This document shows, in pieces, positions 58,971 to 64,000 of a stretch of DNA of 64,000 bases. Under the pieces are notes generated by a model. That model did not search any database. It saw nothing but the letters and a program-made list of their open reading frames with translations, and was not told where the DNA came from. Source of the stretch: Adiantum capillus-veneris (taxonomy: Eukaryota > Streptophyta > Polypodiopsida > Polypodiales > Pteridaceae); assembly GCA_014529385.2 (NCBI GenBank), contig CM043950.1, positions 73,656,935-73,720,934 on the forward strand. The letters run 5' to 3'. The position numbers and the translations under genes are program-made. Every line of letters starts with the position of its first letter. The stretch's first letter is position 1.

Positions 58971-60095
58971 TGTAGGGACTCATGGTGGGGCCCACCTACA
59001 TTATGCACCCCTATGGAGCCTTCACGGTCTAAAATGATATTTTTGGTGAATAAATAGTCCCTTTTATGTCCAATATTCAATGAGTGGTCAAAGGACACTT
59101 AATTAGGTCTAATCACTTACTCTAATTAAGTGTAGCATAATCCCACTCCTACACAACTATAAATAGCCCCCCTTGGAGAGACTCAAGGACACACACCTAT
59201 ATTTTCAACTTCATGTTGTTTCTTGATCAATAGTAGAGAAAACCCCAACTCTCCCTCTTTCATATCCTCCCTCCTAACCCTCCTCTTTGGAGGAAGTGCA
59301 ACTCTATTCTCCACTCTTTCCATTCTACAATCTCTTACTCCATCAACCCAATAAATCATTTGTAGCACCTCAATAACTTGTAAATACATCATGATCTCTC
59401 TCATGGTTATGTTAATGATCATGAAATCGTCTTCAAAACTTTCAAGTGTTGCAATTCGTGATGGTTAGCCAACGTCTGTCCTCCCCTTAAAAAGTGTGCG
59501 AGAAATCAAGTAAGTGTTCTATTCTCAATTTACCATTGGTTTTTTTATCCACACTTATTCAATTGGTCTAAAGAAATTTCTCACTCCAACTCTCTTTTGC
59601 TTCATTACATATGCATGTGGCTACCTCTCATGGTGATTTTATTTGTGTCACGGCATTGCATGGATGGAGATGAGCTCTCTATGCAAAGTGTGTTAGTTTG
59701 ATGTAAGTGATTCTCTTGTGTGTTTGAGAGGCAAGTCTTGTGCGCATGATTTTTTTCATGAGTGCTTGAGAGAGGAAGAGTTTGGATGTATTATGGGTAT
59801 TCTTATGGGGAGAAGGTGAATGCTATTCCACAAATTGCCTATTTCATTTTGATGCACGGCATTGGGTTGCATAATCGTTGATGGTGTTCAAGTGTCCAAA
59901 GTGTATATAGAGTAAGGGGGTTTTCAAAGTGTGTTTCTTGAGTGGGTGAGTGCAAGTGTTATGTGATTGGTTTCCTTCTCCACTCCCAAAAGAAGATGGT
60001 GTCCCAAGTAGTGTGCGTATCTCTTTACGAACATTTTGTGAGGGTAGGCCCATTGGTTTGGGTTTAGAGGCCCCATTTCAAAAAGCTCGCCCTCA
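58971..60095 (+). repeat. E9 5' LTR (Ty3/gypsy)
   Basis: It begins TGTAGGGACT and ends CCCTCA, with a primer site six bases later. A TATA box (CTATAAATAG) lies at about 59156. The length of 1125 bases is like that of E1. No second copy is in the window. Confidence 0.7.
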
Positions 60096-60100
60096 TAAAG

Positions 60101-60118
60101 TGGTGCCCCCACTGAGGA
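60101..60118 (+). other. E9 primer-binding site
   Basis: TGGTGCCCCCACTGAGGA differs by one base from the E1 site. Confidence 0.8.
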
Positions 60119-60149
60119 ACATATTTCCAAGTTACCTTCAAATTTTTTA

Positions 60150-60365
60150 GTGATGAACAATGGAGTTCCCATCTATCGATTTCATTTTGCACAGCACATT
60201 AGAGTAAATGTTCACATAGATAGAAAAGTTTTTTACCAGCAACGCATTGTTTTCATGTTTGGTGCAGAAAGACTTAGAGAAATATTGGTATCACCCAATC
60301 CAATTATACTTCCAATCATCAATTATGAAACTTCTTTTGATGTTCACGTTTTCATTTTGTTTTAA
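60150..60365 (+). CDS. E9 leader ORF, intact, 71 residues
   Basis: This small frame lies 32 bases after the primer site. It contains VNVHIDRKVFYQQRIVFMFG and RLREIL and ends in a hydrophobic stretch (VHVFILF). A homologue with one stop lies at the same relative place in E1 (5551-5784). The ATG at 60150 is followed at once by another at 60153; either could be used. There is no signal peptide and no known domain. Its place before gag suggests an accessory or regulatory protein of this Ty3 group; that is inference. Confidence 0.55.
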   Translation: MMNNGVPIYRFHFAQHIRVNVHIDRKVFYQQRIVFMFGAERLREILVSPNPIILPIINYETSFDVHVFILF

Positions 60366-60767
60366 AGGCAAGAACAAGGAGTGGTGAAGGTGTGCTCAAG
60401 GGCCATATGAAGGAAAGAGGTCTTCAAACCAACAACGAGGAGTAGCACATGAATCACGATCAAAACAATGAACCTTTTAGGCCTATTGCTCGGCAATCCA
60501 TTCATATAATAATTGCAACTAAGTTTAGGTTTTAATCTATCATATGGAGGATATTTGGATCCACTCGCATTAGGAAATTTCGGAGGTCATTTGGAGGGCC
60601 TTCTAAGAAAATGTATTTTTTGCACTCTCTCTCTAGAAAAAATGACAAATAAAAGAGCTGGGTCTTTCATAGTAAAACTTCAAAAAGTGTACTTTAAGTA
60701 GATTCCTTACCCCTCTGAACATTCGTTCGTAGTGATTGAGGGATAATACTCTTTTTAGTTGTATTGA
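60366..60767. other. end of E9 and 5' flank of the transposase-like gene
   Basis: E9 stops being recognisable after about 60440; no gag follows. A polypyrimidine acceptor (CTCTTTTTAG) ends at about 60758, ten bases before the ATG at 60768, which suggests that the gene has a spliced leader. A 62-codon frame at 60513-60701 has no known motif. Confidence 0.4.
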
Positions 60768-63621
60768 ATGAACAACGTCAATACGGAGGGAATGAGGCTA
60801 ACATGGAGGGACAAATCCGCAGCCGCTATTCACTTTCCATTAAACCTGCACATTTGGCTAATGGCGCACTCCTCAAATGGCACAAATGTTACCCACAAAC
60901 GAGCCAAATATCACCTTCACATTGATTTGGACAATGAGTACCAACCATTGATTAAGCGCAGTAAAACAAACACACATATACCTCCCACCTCCATAGACAC
61001 GCTCAGAGCTCAAGGAGCTAAACACATAGATATCTGGACGAGAGGCTCTCTCTACCCTAAGAATCCAATAACTAATGCGTCTCCACCGTTTGTCAATCCT
61101 ACAAGCTTATTGACCTTTGCTGGTGATGGAGAAAACGGCCTTCTGGGTTATTGTAAATCACTTACAAGAGAAGCTGGAACTTACAAGAGCATTTTCCAAT
61201 CTCAACAATGTGAGATTGTTCGCCTTTCACATTTACATTCTACAGATCAGGTTACCATTTTGCAACATAAAACAGAGGTACAAGAACTGAAAGAAAAGGT
61301 GCGAAGTTGTCAAATGAAGGACACCATCTTGGGTGGTCGTATCCGAAAGAAGAAATTGCGCAATCTTGAAACATTGCAGGTTGCATCAGGAGGTCTCAAG
61401 AAAAGAATCCGAGCATTAAGGTGATGCTTCTTGGTTGGCTACATTGTCTTAGTTAAGTAATCTCTTTGTTTTTTCTTGTTATGCATTGTTTTCATGTGCC
61501 TAAATAGTGTTAGTGAAGCAAATTTTCTGTTATTTACTTATGCATTGTCTTCATGTAGAGACTCAATCTATCCTGACAAGGAAAACATTGACCCCAAAGC
61601 CAATATAGGAAAGAGATTGAAGCCACTTATAAGTAGAAGCCTGGCAGCAGATATAGTACATGACAAGAAGTTTAAAGTTCTACAAAGAAATGTAGTGGAC
61701 CGCTTTATTTCAGAGAACTCAGTGCCTGCAAAAGAGATACAAGGCACACTTGATTCACTTGGTGTAAGCAAAAGAGGATATTCGGCTATCCAAAAGTCTG
61801 TCTCATCCATCTTTGTTAGGAAGGGTATAAAATCCAAACTTCTACCATCAGCCTCAAGTGTTTGGAAAGAGAGGCTTCAGCTTAACGAGGCACAGGGAGA
61901 CTATCTTGGACAGCCCTTTCATATTAAAGCAACTTACAGTGGCCATGGAGCCAACACTGTGGCATATGATGAGTTCAACAATATTTTTATGGACCTGCGG
62001 ATACTACAGAAGAGAATGGTGGAGTTTTACAACATCACATTTGAAGAGTCACGTGGACTATTACATTTTGTGTTAAAACTGGATGAGTGTGAGCTTGTTA
62101 AAGAGAAAAAGCTAGAGCGTGTTACTATTACTTTAATGAATAGAGCCCTCTCAAAGTGTCCCAGTGATGATCCTTTATATTTTAGTGTTCAATCAGAATC
62201 TAACATATGGTGGCTTGGTGCGTTTGAGGTAAGCGATATTCTCAAGTAAGCTCAAATATTCAGATCTACTTAAGTCTCATTTATTTTGTGTTGCAGGTAA
62301 AGAAAGAAGATCATGAGATTCTATATTGGGTGTTCCATCGAACTAATATTCCGGAGCTGATTGATCGACAGACTAACCAGGGAGAGGTACTACGTCTAGA
62401 TGGAAGGGGAGACTTTCAAGTTCAGTGGCATCTTGCAGGTGACCTTAAAACATTAAAGTGCATGTATAATTGTGGAATGGGTGCAATGGCAAAGTCACCG
62501 TGTTTGTTCTGCATGGAGCCTGCAAAGGTCATGAACCCAAAGTGGTGGAGAAAAGCTCCAACACGTCACATTGAGGATCCTGCTTTTCGACCAGTTTTGA
62601 AAATACCACTTGTGAATGTTCACATTTGTACAATGCATGCCCTTTGTAGAATTGTAGAGAAATTGGTCTACTTATACATCGGGTTTGCTTGGAAGATTAA
62701 GAACTCTGCAGAACGACAAGTAGCCTTGCAGTGCTTAGAAATGGTACTGTCGGATATGGGGCTTCATGGTGGCAATGTGAAAATCCAGCGGGATGAAAAG
62801 AGATCAACTGCTGAGAAGGATGTCCCATGCAAACCATCCATCGGTGGGGTGAAGGCACGGAGGTTTTTATCTAAGCCCCAAGGTACAAGAGATCCAAAGC
62901 TAACAAAACATGGAAAAATATATAACACATCTTATGTTAGCAAGGTAGAGTATCAGAGCTGGAAAAAGCTACATATTGCAGTCAAAGACCACGAACCAAC
63001 TACTCGTAACGCGAAGGCTGAGGTTTGGCGATCAATAGACATCCTATTTTTGATGTGCGACAAAGATGACTGGTCACAAGGTGATATGAACAAGTTCAAG
63101 GAAAATCTCAACCTTCTGAAAAAATCATTCAAGACAGCATGGACAGACACCCAGATTACTCACTACATGGTATTATCATGTTTTTCTTTCTCTCTTATAT
63201 GCAAATATGTGAGTGTAAAACATTCTAACTAATCTGTTTTCATATCCAGCACATCATCTTCAATCATTTGCCATATTTTATACAGAAGTATGGGAACCCG
63301 GCAATATGGAATACCCAAGGGATGGAAAAGTCTCATTACATGGCGAGAAATGCTTATTTCAGGCACACACGACATGGTGGCTCTCGAATCAAGGCTAACA
63401 GTTTGAGAGAACTATTTGAATGGTTCTATCGTAGAATCATTCATCGAATGCAGGCAAAAGAAGTCTTGGCAAATTCAGCAACAGCACAAGCAATCAGACA
63501 TTTACAACAACAAAAAGCTAAAAGATCAATGGCATACAACAACTCCGGAGCTCGTGAAAGTCAACGAAGGTGGAGAGAGACAATGGTGTATGTGAATCAC
63601 AAGTGGAGAAAGATACTCTGA
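60768..63621 (+). CDS. four-exon DDE-type transposase-like gene, intact
   Basis: Exons are 60768-61420, 61559-62228, 62297-63169 and 63250-63621 (855 residues). All three introns (138, 68 and 80 bases) are GT-AG, and the joined frame has no stop. Exon 1 ends in a basic coiled coil (about residues 170-217). Exon 2 ends with FVLKLDEC (Asp about 391). Exon 3 has LAGDLKTLK (Asp about 489), a CLFC pair (about 510-513), CTMHALCRIVEK (about 550) and GGVKARRF. Exon 4 has THYMHIIFNHLPYF spanning the junction and QGMEKSHYMARNAYF (Glu about 757). The spaced Asp, Asp and Glu, with a Cys pair and a conserved His between, is the layout of DDE-fold transposases. I recall similar blocks (GGDxKFL...CxxC, VEKxNH) in unnamed invertebrate mobile-element proteins, but cannot name the superfamily. 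The open frame and clean splicing suggest recent activity or selection. Confidence 0.75.
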
Positions 63622-63684
63622 GTGGATGACATTGTACAAAATTTATGTAATACATGATCTTATACAATTGCTACTTGAAGTGTA

Positions 63685-63987
63685 TCAAGATTTTGCAGGT
63701 TCAATTTTGTTTTTTGGCACGTCACCCTTGTAACGAATCATGAGATGTTTGCCATACTCTAAAAGTTCATCTGGGTTTTGTCTTCCAAGAGCTAGTGCCA
63801 TTGCTGTGTACGTGTAGTAATACGCTGCCCGACCACCTGTATAGCCTGGGCAGTAACCAAAACAATCTCTAGCAAACACTTTGTCAACAAGAATGACTTT
63901 ATCTGCACTTTTGGGCAGCACCGGTCCACCCAAGAAGCGTGATAGTGTCTTGAATGTGTAAGTTGCTATTGAACCCTCTTGTGACAT
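63685..63987 (-). CDS. short hypothetical gene, convergent with the transposase-like gene
   Basis: An open frame of 100 residues starts MSQEGSIATYTF and ends in a Lys-rich tail (KGDVPKNKIEPAKS). It contains CFGYCPGYTGGRAAYYYTYTAMALALG, a small-residue and Tyr-rich segment, and no domain I recognise. The ATG lies 13 bases from the window edge, so the real start or earlier exons may lie outside. Its stop is 63 bases from the stop of the four-exon gene, tail to tail. The closeness may mean both are cargo of the same mobile element. Confidence 0.5.
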   Translation of the reverse strand: MSQEGSIATYTFKTLSRFLGGPVLPKSADKVILVDKVFARDCFGYCPGYTGGRAAYYYTYTAMALALGRQNPDELLEYGKHLMIRYKGDVPKNKIEPAKS

Positions 63988-64000
63988 GGAATTGTGAAAA

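Overview
The window looks like a transposon-packed stretch of a large land-plant nuclear genome. LTR retrotransposons with plant-type primer sites are nested in one another, and DUF659-type hAT genes, Ty1/copia debris, MITEs, microsatellites and only one intact spliced gene are present. A vascular plant with a bloated genome (fern, lycophyte or gymnosperm) fits, but the species cannot be fixed from the sequence. No bacterial-style operons, CRISPR arrays or rRNA genes were seen.

Layout. 1-3577: decayed DNA with a DEAD-box helicase relic and the left half of an old retroelement gag (E3). 3578-12593: E1, a complete but dead Ty3/gypsy element with 1.1-kb LTRs, dual RNase H and a 263-bp MITE in its pol. 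12598-33285: E2, a Ty3/gypsy element that split the E3 zinc knuckle. Its RT-RNase H part is replaced by a 14.8-kb block (about 16028-30795). That block holds a truncated minus-strand Ty3 element with its LTR (E7), a broken protein-kinase-like gene, a 2.44-kb non-coding LTR element with identical 140-bp LTRs, and a broken minus-strand hAT transposase gene carrying a TTAA-flanked insertion. 33289-36725: the right half of E3 gag and a minus-strand Ty3 derivative (E4). 36905-37252: a hAT-type MITE. 37566-44296: Ty1/copia remnants on both strands and a collapsed LTR-PBS-PPT-LTR element. 45227-58040: E8, a Ty3-like gag element interrupted by a 5.4-kb non-coding minus-strand LTR element and by a relative of the 2.44-kb element. 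58971-60365: an LTR, primer site and small leader ORF of another Ty3 element (E9).

60768-63621 holds the one intact gene: four exons with clean in-frame splice sites. Its product has the layout of a DDE-type transposase (spaced acidic residues, a CxxC pair, a His-rich helix and a C-terminal Glu motif), in a family I cannot name. A short minus-strand reading frame converges on it at the window edge. This gene, the kinase-like gene at 21191-25927, and a leader ORF shared by two Ty3 elements are the best candidates for something not yet described.

Coordinates of LTR ends are read by eye and can be off by a few bases. Homology statements come from motif recognition only; no database search was run.
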